7,638 nucleotides of DNA from an uncultured Paracoccaceae bacterium. GTDB lineage: Bacteria > Pseudomonadota > Alphaproteobacteria > Rhodobacterales > Rhodobacteraceae. Within the stretch, counting starts at the first letter, position 1; each line of letters begins with the position of its first letter. Location of the stretch: assembly GCA_937132145.1 (NCBI GenBank), contig CAKZNY010000327.1, forward strand, positions 1 to 7,638, written 5' to 3'. This document shows, piece after piece, positions 1 to 5,541 of this stretch. A program made the translations under genes and the position numbers. Under the pieces are notes generated by a model, which worked only from the letters and a program-made list of their open reading frames with translations, did no database searches and was not told the DNA's origin.

Positions 1-438
1 GAAAACACCGGAGTTCGAGGCCGTGTTATTGATCACGCCATGCCCCTGCTTTTTCATATGCGGAATGGCCAGCCGCGCGGCAATGTAATGGGCGCGGGTG
101 TTTATTTGATAGGACAGGTCCATGCCCTCGGGTTTGACCTGCTCGGCGGTTCCGGCGATCTGGATTCCGGCGTGATTGTGCAGGATGTCGATTTTACCGA
201 GGTCGTTAACCGCGTAAGCGATCATTTGCTCAAGATCGCCGTCGCTGGTCACATCGACCTTCATGGCAAAAGCTTCGCCGCCTTTAACCTTGATCAGCGC
301 CACGGTTTCGTCTGCGTTGTCTATCGAGCGGTCAGTGACCAGCACCGTGGCCCCTTCGGCGGCTAGAATTTCAGCACCCCCGCGACCAATACCAGAGCCT
401 GCACCGGTTATAACAGCAACTTGCCCATCAAGAATCAT
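1..438 (-). CDS. SDR-family NAD(P)-dependent oxidoreductase (3' end cut by window edge)
   Basis: The frame is open from an ATG at 438 to the left edge, giving 146 N-terminal residues of a classical short-chain dehydrogenase, usually about 250 aa. The cofactor-binding loop TGAGSGIG is at residues 11-18. Asp36 at the end of the second beta strand favours NAD(H) over NADP(H), and Asp62 is in the adenine-contact position (DVT). The usual NNAG motif appears as NHAG (88-91). Asn113 is the expected active-site Asn, and Ser141 in NTAS is the likely catalytic Ser. The Tyr-x-x-x-Lys motif lies beyond the edge. An in-frame ATG at 447 also exists, but AAGGA sits 8 nt before the ATG at 438, so I prefer 438. 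The start overlaps the end of the potC-like gene by 11 nt, so the two are probably translationally coupled. Family assignment is firm. The substrate is unknown; SDRs act on many alcohols, ketones and sugars, and context suggests an intermediate of the imported compound. Confidence 0.9.
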   Translation of the reverse strand, partial: MILDGQVAVITGAGSGIGRGGAEILAAEGATVLVTDRSIDNADETVALIKVKGGEAFAMKVDVTSDGDLEQMIAYAVNDLGKIDILHNHAGIQIAGTAEQVKPEGMDLSYQINTRAHYIAARLAIPHMKKQGHGVINNTASNSGVF

Positions 439-1279
439 CGCTGTCATCCTTGGAGGCGGAACGTTTTTTGCCCTTGCCCATCGTGGACAAAAACTGCGCC
501 GAGAATAAAAGAATAAGTGAGCCGACCAGAACAACCGTTCCGATCACATTAACCTCGGGCGTAATTCCGCGCCGGATGGACGAGAAAATATAGACCGGCA
601 GGGTCGTGTTTGGTCCAGCAACAAAGAACGAGATGATGAAATCGTCAAAGCTGAACGTGAAGCTAAGCAGAAATGCAGCCAGAATACCGGGCATCAACTG
701 TGGTAGCGTCACCTGAACGAATGTTCTGAACGGCGAGGCGTACAGATCCTCGGAAGCCTCGATCAGCGTGCGGTCCATACCTGACAGACGGGCGCGAACG
801 ATGACGACCACCAAAGACATAGTGAAAAGCGAGTGCGCGGCGACCAGCGACACGAACCCCAAGCTCAACTTAGGCGCTTGGCCGTCGAACAACGGGGCGA
901 GCACCTCCAGAAACGGGTTGAGGAACTTGAACACGGTTACCAAGGCAATCAGCGTTGCGATGGCAATTACGATGCCGGGAACCATGATTGAAACATAGAT
1001 TAACGCATCGTAGAATGTTCGTTTCCAGCCCGACAACCGCTGCAATGCAAGCGCTGCCATTGTCCCGAATACGGTGGACATAACTGCGGAAAGCGCGGCT
1101 ACTTTTACGCTGAACCACAACGCATCCATGATGAACGGGTTGGTCAGCGCTTTGGCGTACCAACGGGTCGAAAACCCTTGGAAATCCAGCGCATAGTTGC
1201 CCGCGTTGAAACTGAAGAAGATGACTAACGCGATTGGTAAATACAAAAACGCGTAGACAAAAATGGCATATATTTTCAT
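428..1279 (-). CDS. potC: PotC-type ABC transporter permease
   Basis: Inner-membrane permease of 283 aa, the usual PotC/YdcV length. It would pair with the PotB-like subunit to form the channel of a polyamine/opine-type importer. Hydrophobic segments lie near residues 4-24, 55-79, 91-117, 140-162, 197-220 and 244-265, consistent with six membrane helices. The EAA loop that docks on the ATPase is at about 174-198 (EASEDLYASP, then LPQLMPGI), with Tyr180 in place of the usual Gly. The stretch SFDDFIISFF near 210-219, followed by TLPVYIFSSIRRG, is highly characteristic of PotC. The C-terminus is a charged Lys/Ser/Asp tail. AAGGGA lies 6 nt before the ATG. It is the fourth gene of the minus-strand operon, 10 nt after potB, and its stop lies inside the downstream SDR gene. 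The role is confident; the transported molecule is not. Confidence 0.93.
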   Translation of the reverse strand: MKIYAIFVYAFLYLPIALVIFFSFNAGNYALDFQGFSTRWYAKALTNPFIMDALWFSVKVAALSAVMSTVFGTMAALALQRLSGWKRTFYDALIYVSIMVPGIVIAIATLIALVTVFKFLNPFLEVLAPLFDGQAPKLSLGFVSLVAAHSLFTMSLVVVIVRARLSGMDRTLIEASEDLYASPFRTFVQVTLPQLMPGILAAFLLSFTFSFDDFIISFFVAGPNTTLPVYIFSSIRRGITPEVNVIGTVVLVGSLILLFSAQFLSTMGKGKKRSASKDDSDDS

Positions 1280-1289
1280 GGGGTGTCCC

Positions 1290-2171
1290 TTACATTACCG
1301 AGACGTCATCGCGTCCACCTGCCAGCTTCGACATATAACGCATGTAAACGGTTATGGTGACGAGCATAATCAGGACTAGCGAGACCGCGAACGCCGCACC
1401 GAACGGCCAGTTTCGCGATTGCAGGAAGACATCGACCAGCGCGTTTCCGATAAAGTAAACTTTGCCGCCGCCCAGCATCTGGGGAATAATAAATTCACCC
1501 ATCAACAAGATGAATACCATCATCGAGCCGGTCGCAAGGCCCGGAATTGAAAGCGGCAGCGTGACTTGGAAAAACGTCCGTAACGGCGAGGCGCCCAAAT
1601 CCGAAGAGGCCTCCAGCAGTCGCGTGTCGAGTTTTTCAAGGCTGACGTAAATAGGGAAAACCATCAGCGGCAGGTAGATATAAATAATGCCGATCAGCAC
1701 CGCACCGGGCGTGTTGATCATGCGGACACCCTCAAAGCCGATGAAGGCCAGCAGTTTGGGCAAGCCTTGGCCGCCCAAAATGAATATCCACGCGTAAGTT
1801 CGAACCAGAAGGCTGGTCCAGAACGGCACGATTACCAGCACCAATAGCAGGGTTTTGTACTTCTTATTGGCGACTATCGCCAAGTAATAGGCCAAAGGGT
1901 AGGCAATCAGCAGACACGCAAGGGTGCCCAGCGGCGCCAGCGTCATCGTGTTAAAGAAAGCCTTCGATCTGGTCGGTAAGTTCAAGTAATTATCGAAGGT
2001 AAACGCGGGGATATATCCCCCCGCAGGCCCTCGTTCGCCAAAAGAAAAGATGACGATGGTTACGAGCGGTAAAAGCAGTAAGACAGCATACCATAGTGTT
2101 GCGGGAGCCAACAACATCGCTGTTGTCCACTTCCGTCGGCGCTCCGCCTTGGTTTTAACGCTCGTATCCAT
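1290..2171 (-). CDS. potB: PotB-type ABC transporter permease
   Basis: Inner-membrane permease of 293 aa, partner of the PotC-like subunit. After a basic cytoplasmic N-terminus (KTKAERRRK), hydrophobic stretches lie near residues 17-43, 76-101, 108-132, 157-178, 211-231 and 258-280, giving six predicted helices with the N-terminus inside. The EAA loop is at 187-211 (EASSDLGASP, then LPLSIPGL) and matches the consensus that contacts the ATP-binding subunit. The segment VPFWTSLLVRTYAW (115-128) is typical of PotB/YdcU and PotH proteins. The start ATG at 2171 is preceded by AGG within a 12-bp palindrome that also contains the stop codon of the potD-like gene, so coupled translation is likely. 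Third gene of the operon, 10 nt after potD and 10 nt before potC. Confidence 0.93.
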   Translation of the reverse strand: MDTSVKTKAERRRKWTTAMLLAPATLWYAVLLLLPLVTIVIFSFGERGPAGGYIPAFTFDNYLNLPTRSKAFFNTMTLAPLGTLACLLIAYPLAYYLAIVANKKYKTLLLVLVIVPFWTSLLVRTYAWIFILGGQGLPKLLAFIGFEGVRMINTPGAVLIGIIYIYLPLMVFPIYVSLEKLDTRLLEASSDLGASPLRTFFQVTLPLSIPGLATGSMMVFILLMGEFIIPQMLGGGKVYFIGNALVDVFLQSRNWPFGAAFAVSLVLIMLVTITVYMRYMSKLAGGRDDVSVM

Positions 2172-2173
2172 TT

Positions 2174-2185
2174 TTAGGTACCTAA
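2174..2185. repeat. 12-bp palindrome TTAGGTACCTAA at the potD-potB junction
   Basis: A perfect palindrome contains the TAG stop of the potD-like gene and the AGG that serves as Shine-Dalgarno for potB. A related sequence, TAGGTGGTACCTA, sits at the start of potA (4520-4532). With no loop it cannot fold well as RNA. It may simply reflect the shared need for AGG before a start. Confidence 0.3.
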
Positions 2186-3342
2186 GCCGCTTTGAAACGC
2201 GCCATCAACTCGGCACGGTCAGGGTTGGTAAGAGATACAGCTGCACCGAATTCCAGTGCCGATAGCAGTTCGGCCGCTGGGTAAAGAATAGGGTTATTCT
2301 TCAGATCTTCAGGTAGAAGATCAATCGCACGGCTATCAATCAGCGGATACCCGTGAGCGATACCTTCGCGCGCGTTAACCTCTGGATCCTGCATGAAGTT
2401 CAGGAATGCGTAAGCTGCTGCCAAGTTCGGAGCACCGGTTGGAATTGCATAGAAGTCGGACCAGATTTCGCCGCCCTCTTTACCCAGAACATAGGCCATA
2501 GTCGGGATGTCGCGCTGCAATTGAACCGCATCGCCAGTCCAGCACATGGACAACCAAGCGTCGCCGCTACGCATGCCAGGCTGATAATCGCTGGTTACAG
2601 CGAACAGGTGTGGTTTAACTTCGATCATCAGTTTTTCAGCATCGGCCAATTCTGCCGGATCAACCGAGTTGAACGAGTAACCGAAGTATTTCAGCGCGTT
2701 GCCGATGGCAGTCAACTGGTAGTCATGCACGATAGCGCGACTGGAGTATTCGTTCATTGCGCTGTCCCAGAACTCTTTCCACGATGTCATATCGCTGCGA
2801 GTGTGGGCCGTGTTGATAACGTAACCTGTAGTGCCCCAGTCTTTCGGAACAGTGTAGACTTTGCCGTTGTAGATACCTTGCTCCGTGAACACAGGATCAT
2901 TGTGCTCTTTCGAGAAGTTAGGGATCCGCGACAGGTCAATTTCCTGGATCAACCCAAGATCGGCATATGTCGAGATTGTGTAGTTCGTCGGAACAAACAC
3001 ATCCCAGCCAGTGCCGCCAGCCTGCAATTTAGCCAGCATTTCCTCGTTCGAGCCGAACACGGATACGTTCACATGTACGCCAGTTGCCTCGGTGAAGGCG
3101 GCGATGTTGTTCTCGTCCATGTAGTTTGGCCAAGTTGCGAAGTTCAGGCGGTTGCCAAGGTCTTCAGCCGCGAAAGCCGAGCCTGCAAACATGGCCGGAG
3201 CCGAGCCGGCAACAACTGCCATCGCAGTGCTTAGACCAGTCACCTGCATGAAGTGGCGACGGGAAACCGAGCCTTTTTTGTAGCGATAGAGTTCGTTCAT
3301 GAACTCCGTTTCTGTGATTGATTTATTGTCTTTATTTGTCAT
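2182..3342 (-). CDS. potD: PotD/PotF-type periplasmic substrate-binding protein with Tat signal
   Basis: Periplasmic binding protein of 386 aa that captures the substrate for the PotABC-like importer. AGGAGA lies 5-6 nt before the ATG and supports this start. The N-terminus carries a twin-arginine signal: SRRHFM at 27-32, a hydrophobic core to about 54 and an AFA-A cleavage site near 58/59. The mature part follows the PotD fold. Aligned from memory with E. coli PotD, the aromatic and acidic contacts appear kept: Trp71 and Tyr74 (WPNY), Trp268 with Asp271 (CWTGD), Trp294 and Asp296 (IWSDF) and Tyr332 (GYP). The acidic pair corresponding to PotD Asp168/Glu171 falls on Tyr208 and Thr211. This points to a cationic ligand, but perhaps not a polyamine with two charged ends. 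Second gene of the operon, 47 nt after potA. The family is confident; the symbol marks family, not proven substrate. Confidence 0.9.
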   Translation of the reverse strand: MTNKDNKSITETEFMNELYRYKKGSVSRRHFMQVTGLSTAMAVVAGSAPAMFAGSAFAAEDLGNRLNFATWPNYMDENNIAAFTEATGVHVNVSVFGSNEEMLAKLQAGGTGWDVFVPTNYTISTYADLGLIQEIDLSRIPNFSKEHNDPVFTEQGIYNGKVYTVPKDWGTTGYVINTAHTRSDMTSWKEFWDSAMNEYSSRAIVHDYQLTAIGNALKYFGYSFNSVDPAELADAEKLMIEVKPHLFAVTSDYQPGMRSGDAWLSMCWTGDAVQLQRDIPTMAYVLGKEGGEIWSDFYAIPTGAPNLAAAYAFLNFMQDPEVNAREGIAHGYPLIDSRAIDLLPEDLKNNPILYPAAELLSALEFGAAVSLTNPDRAELMARFKAA

Positions 3343-3389
3343 CGTTTCTCTCCTGGTTGGTTTTTGTAGGCAATAAGTTGACGCCCTAC

Positions 3390-4529
3390 TTATGTATCCG
3401 CGAAGATTAGTGTCGCGTCTTTGTCCCAGCCGATAGTAACGCTTTGGTTGGGTTCAAATGTTCCGGTGCTGGCCTCTGAAAGTCGAGACGACATCACCAG
3501 AACGTCGCCCAGTTCGTCAATCCGAACGACGTATTCAGTATTCTCACCGAGGAAAATACGGTTAACGATATTTCCGGTAAAATACATTGCGTGCTCTGAA
3601 GCACCTTTATTTCCTTCTGCCGCGATATGAATCATTTCAGGTCGCACACAGACAACAGCAGCGCTGGATTTAGGGGGCAGTTCGACCGTCAAAGGCGCGC
3701 GCCCCTCGACGATCCGTCCGCAAGTAAGCTTCACTGCGCCCGCACCTTCTGAAATGCCCTTGAAGAAATTGGATTTTCCAACGAAATCCGCCACATAAGG
3801 GCTTAACGGTTCTTTATACAAATCTTGCGGAGAGCCGGTCTGCACGATCCGCCCTTCCTTCATCAGGCAGACGGTATCGCTCATCGACAGGGCTTCTTCC
3901 TGATCGTGCGTAACCAATACGAACGTAATCCCGACTTCGCGTTGCAGGTTTTGCAGCTCAATCTGCATGTCACGGCGCAGTTTTCGATCAAGTGCTGCCA
4001 AAGGTTCATCAAGCAAAAGGACGTTCGGACGGTTGATCAGCGCGCGCGCCAAGGCAACACGTTGTTGCTGGCCGCCGGACATTTCCCAGATATTCCGCTC
4101 TTGAAAGCCGGGAAGCCGGACCATTTCCAGCGTTTCACCAACACGGGTGGCAAGCTCTTTTTTGCTGATTTTTCTGTTAACCTGCTTGATGCCATAGCCG
4201 ATATTATCGGCCACGTTCAGGTGCGGGAACAGGGCGTAATGCTGGAAAACCATATTAACGGGGCGCTTGAATGCAGGAACGCCGACGACGGATTCGCCGC
4301 GCAACAGAACATCGCCGCTGTCGGGCTGCTCGAATCCGGCGATCATCCTAAGGAAAGTGGTTTTTCCACAGCCTGATGGGCCCAAGAACGACACGAAGCC
4401 GCCTCGTGGAATGGATATATCGACATTATTGACAGCAATCACGTCGCCGAAATGCCTGCTTACACCGCGAAACTCTATGTCAGCGGTTTCAGCTCCGTTT
4501 TTTATATCGTCAGTCAATCTAGGTACCAC
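3390..4529 (-). CDS. potA: PotA-type ABC transporter ATP-binding protein
   Basis: Cytoplasmic ATPase that drives the importer, 379 aa, the normal PotA/PotG length. Visible motifs in order: Walker A GPSGCGKTT (50-58), Q-loop Gln96 in VFQH, signature MSGGQQQ (150-156), Walker B LLLDEP (171-176), D-loop ALD (179-181) and H-loop His208 in VTHDQ. Residues from about 290 to 375 form a TOBE-like regulatory domain. All catalytic residues are present, so it should be active. The start is uncertain. The frame has a stop directly before the GTG at 4529, which lacks a good Shine-Dalgarno sequence. A TTG at 4517, four codons in, has AGGTGG 8 nt upstream and would give 375 aa. First gene of the operon, divergent from the LuxR-type regulator. 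Confidence 0.93.
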   Translation of the reverse strand: MVPRLTDDIKNGAETADIEFRGVSRHFGDVIAVNNVDISIPRGGFVSFLGPSGCGKTTFLRMIAGFEQPDSGDVLLRGESVVGVPAFKRPVNMVFQHYALFPHLNVADNIGYGIKQVNRKISKKELATRVGETLEMVRLPGFQERNIWEMSGGQQQRVALARALINRPNVLLLDEPLAALDRKLRRDMQIELQNLQREVGITFVLVTHDQEEALSMSDTVCLMKEGRIVQTGSPQDLYKEPLSPYVADFVGKSNFFKGISEGAGAVKLTCGRIVEGRAPLTVELPPKSSAAVVCVRPEMIHIAAEGNKGASEHAMYFTGNIVNRIFLGENTEYVVRIDELGDVLVMSSRLSEASTGTFEPNQSVTIGWDKDATLIFADT

Positions 4530-4551
4530 CTAAAATAGTCTTTTGTTTCAT
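4519..4551 (-). other. Possible 10-codon leader ORF upstream of potA
   Basis: An ATG at 4551 preceded by GGCGG (4 nt spacing) opens a frame of ten codons, MKQKTILGGT, ending in TAG at 4521-4519. It is out of frame with potA, spans the GTG candidate start, and ends one base before the TTG candidate. Such a layout could allow reinitiation or couple potA translation to the leader. A ten-codon ORF may also be chance; nothing about the peptide itself is recognisable. Confidence 0.2.
4526..4531 (-). promoter_or_regulatory. Shine-Dalgarno AGGTGG favouring the TTG start of potA
   Basis: AGGTGG on the minus strand ends 8 nt before a TTG (4517-4515) in the potA frame, whereas the GTG at 4529 lies within this very motif and has nothing comparable in front of it. 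The spacing argues that translation begins at the TTG, though the GTG cannot be excluded. Confidence 0.4.
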
Positions 4552-4592
4552 TTTTCCGCCATTAGGATATAAGCCTCGGATAGAGGGTATTT

Positions 4593-4620
4593 TTGAAATA
4601 AATCCGCGAAAGAGTAAATA
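4593..4620 (+). promoter_or_regulatory. Candidate sigma70-type promoter for the LuxR-type gene
   Basis: TTGAAA (4593-4598) and TAAATA (4615-4620) are separated by 16 bp, a fair match to -35 and -10 elements. Transcription would start near 4627 and leave a leader of roughly 80 nt before the ATG at 4707. The -10 overlaps one copy of a repeated motif that may be an operator. Inferred by eye only; AT-rich intergenic DNA gives such matches by chance. Confidence 0.35.
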
Positions 4621-4669
4621 CCACTAAAGGGATAGTTCGAGTCGGATTGCCCTTAAATACTACACTAAA
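4615..4669 (+). repeat. Duplicated TAAATAC/CACTAAA motif in the divergent intergenic region
   Basis: TAAATAC followed directly by CACTAAA (4615-4628) recurs as TAAATAC, two extra bases, CACTAAA (4654-4669). The copies are in the same orientation, with TAAATAC starts 39 bp apart. A partial inverted copy, GGTATTT at 4586-4592, forms a 7-bp inverted repeat with AAATACC at 4616-4622. Placement between two divergent genes and over the candidate -10 suggests binding sites for a regulator, perhaps the adjacent LuxR-type protein. The match is visible; the function is inferred. Confidence 0.45.
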
Positions 4670-4706
4670 AACCGTAATTCGTAAATGTCAGGGCGGAGAA
4701 CAACCT

Positions 4707-5528
4707 ATGAATGAACAAGAGCTTTGGAATGCCGCGCTAAGCGAAACCATCCTTAAAGTAGGGGGCGACGGCTTTGAGCAAGCTCTGGTCGAGACGCTTC
4801 AATGTCTGGTAAGTTTCGATTTCGTCGTGATGTTCGGGTATCGCGGTGACGAGCCGCCGATCGTGTTGCATGACAGCTTTAGCTCGCGCACCCGCGACAT
4901 CCATGTGACCAAATACGTCGAGGGACCGTACTTGCTTGACCCGTTCTTTCAGGCCGCCCGCGCCTTGACGGAGTCCGGTCTTTACCGCCTGAAAGACATC
5001 GCGCCGGATCGTTTTTACCAGAGCGAATATTACCGTTCCTACTATCGAAAAACCGATCTGGCCGAGGAAATCGGCTTCCTCGTCAGCCTGCCGGAGTCCA
5101 CCTATATCGTCATATCGCTGATGCGCATGAAACGCAGTTCGGTGTTTTCGGGGAAGGAATTCAGGCGGTTGAAGTCGGTCGAGTCCATCGTGCAGGCCTT
5201 GTCATCCCGACATTGGAAAAAACTGGTTAACAACTTTTCTCAAAGCGAGATCACGCCCGATCAAGCGGTGATTAAAAAGCGGGTCGATGAAGTGTTCCGA
5301 ACCTTTGGCGAGTCGATCCTGACCCCGCGCGAAAGCGAGGTCGTCGGGCTTATCCTGCGCGGATATTCCTCCGAGGCGATCGCCGTTGCGCTGGGTATTG
5401 CGAAAGGGACGGTCAAAACCTTTCGTCGAAGCGTGTACGCAAAGCTGCGGATTTCCTCGCAATCGGAGCTGTTCTCGATGTTTATTTCCGCCTTGCAGGT
5501 AAAGCCGCCCGCACCGGATGCCGGATAA
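4707..5528 (+). CDS. LuxR-type transcriptional regulator (HTH_LuxR C-terminus)
   Basis: Cytoplasmic DNA-binding regulator of 273 aa. The frame extends upstream to a TTG at 4647, but GGAG (4695-4698) lies 8 nt before the ATG at 4707, so I take that start. The C-terminal 205-262 is a clear LuxR/NarL-type helix-turn-helix: LTPRESEVVGLILRGYSS, then GTVKTFRRSVYAKL with Phe239 where His is common. Residues about 15-170 form a ligand-domain-like region with LLDPFF (76-81), followed by a Tyr-rich stretch, SEYYRSYYRK (106-115), and EIGFLVSLP (121-129). The LDP element resembles that of the autoinducer-binding domain of LuxR/TraR, but the region lacks the tryptophans that line acyl-homoserine-lactone pockets; the only Trp residues are 7 and 170. 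There is no phosphorylatable receiver domain. It probably responds to a small molecule linked to the neighbouring amine genes. No luxI-like gene is in view. Confidence 0.88.
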   Translation: MNEQELWNAALSETILKVGGDGFEQALVETLQCLVSFDFVVMFGYRGDEPPIVLHDSFSSRTRDIHVTKYVEGPYLLDPFFQAARALTESGLYRLKDIAPDRFYQSEYYRSYYRKTDLAEEIGFLVSLPESTYIVISLMRMKRSSVFSGKEFRRLKSVESIVQALSSRHWKKLVNNFSQSEITPDQAVIKKRVDEVFRTFGESILTPRESEVVGLILRGYSSEAIAVALGIAKGTVKTFRRSVYAKLRISSQSELFSMFISALQVKPPAPDAG

Positions 5529-5535
5529 CGGGCGG
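5505..5535. terminator. Inverted repeat between convergent genes, possible bidirectional terminator
   Basis: CCGCCCG (5505-5511) and CGGGCGG (5529-5535) form a perfect 7-bp GC stem. Inside the 17-nt loop, CCGG at 5514-5517 and 5521-5524 can form a second small stem. The structure covers the end and stop codon of the LuxR-type gene, just beyond the stop of the flavoprotein gene. Neither side has a long T run; the minus-strand transcript has only CUUU after the stem. Termination is therefore plausible but unproven. Confidence 0.35.
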
Positions 5536-5541
5536 TCATAG

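Noticed and set aside
40..366. Plus-strand open frame at the left edge
   Set aside because: The minus strand here encodes a convincing SDR N-terminus (TGAGSGIG, NHAG, NTAS), so this frame is its shadow.
2353..3234. Long plus-strand open frame of 293 codons opposite the potD-like gene
   Set aside because: It lies entirely antisense to a clearly recognisable binding protein, has a Cys/His/Arg-rich composition of a shadow frame, and shows no family motif.
3825..4376. Plus-strand open frame of 183 codons opposite the potA-like gene
   Set aside because: Covers the reverse complement of the ABC ATPase motifs; no independent protein signal or ribosome binding site noted.
4647..4706. Upstream TTG start adding 20 residues to the LuxR-type regulator
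   Set aside because: The ATG at 4707 has GGAG 8 nt upstream, and the extra segment covers the repeated motif region.
4530..4706. Minus-strand promoter for the pot operon
   Set aside because: TATATC-like and CTGACA-like hexamers are present, but no pair has acceptable spacing, so I could not place a promoter although one is expected here.
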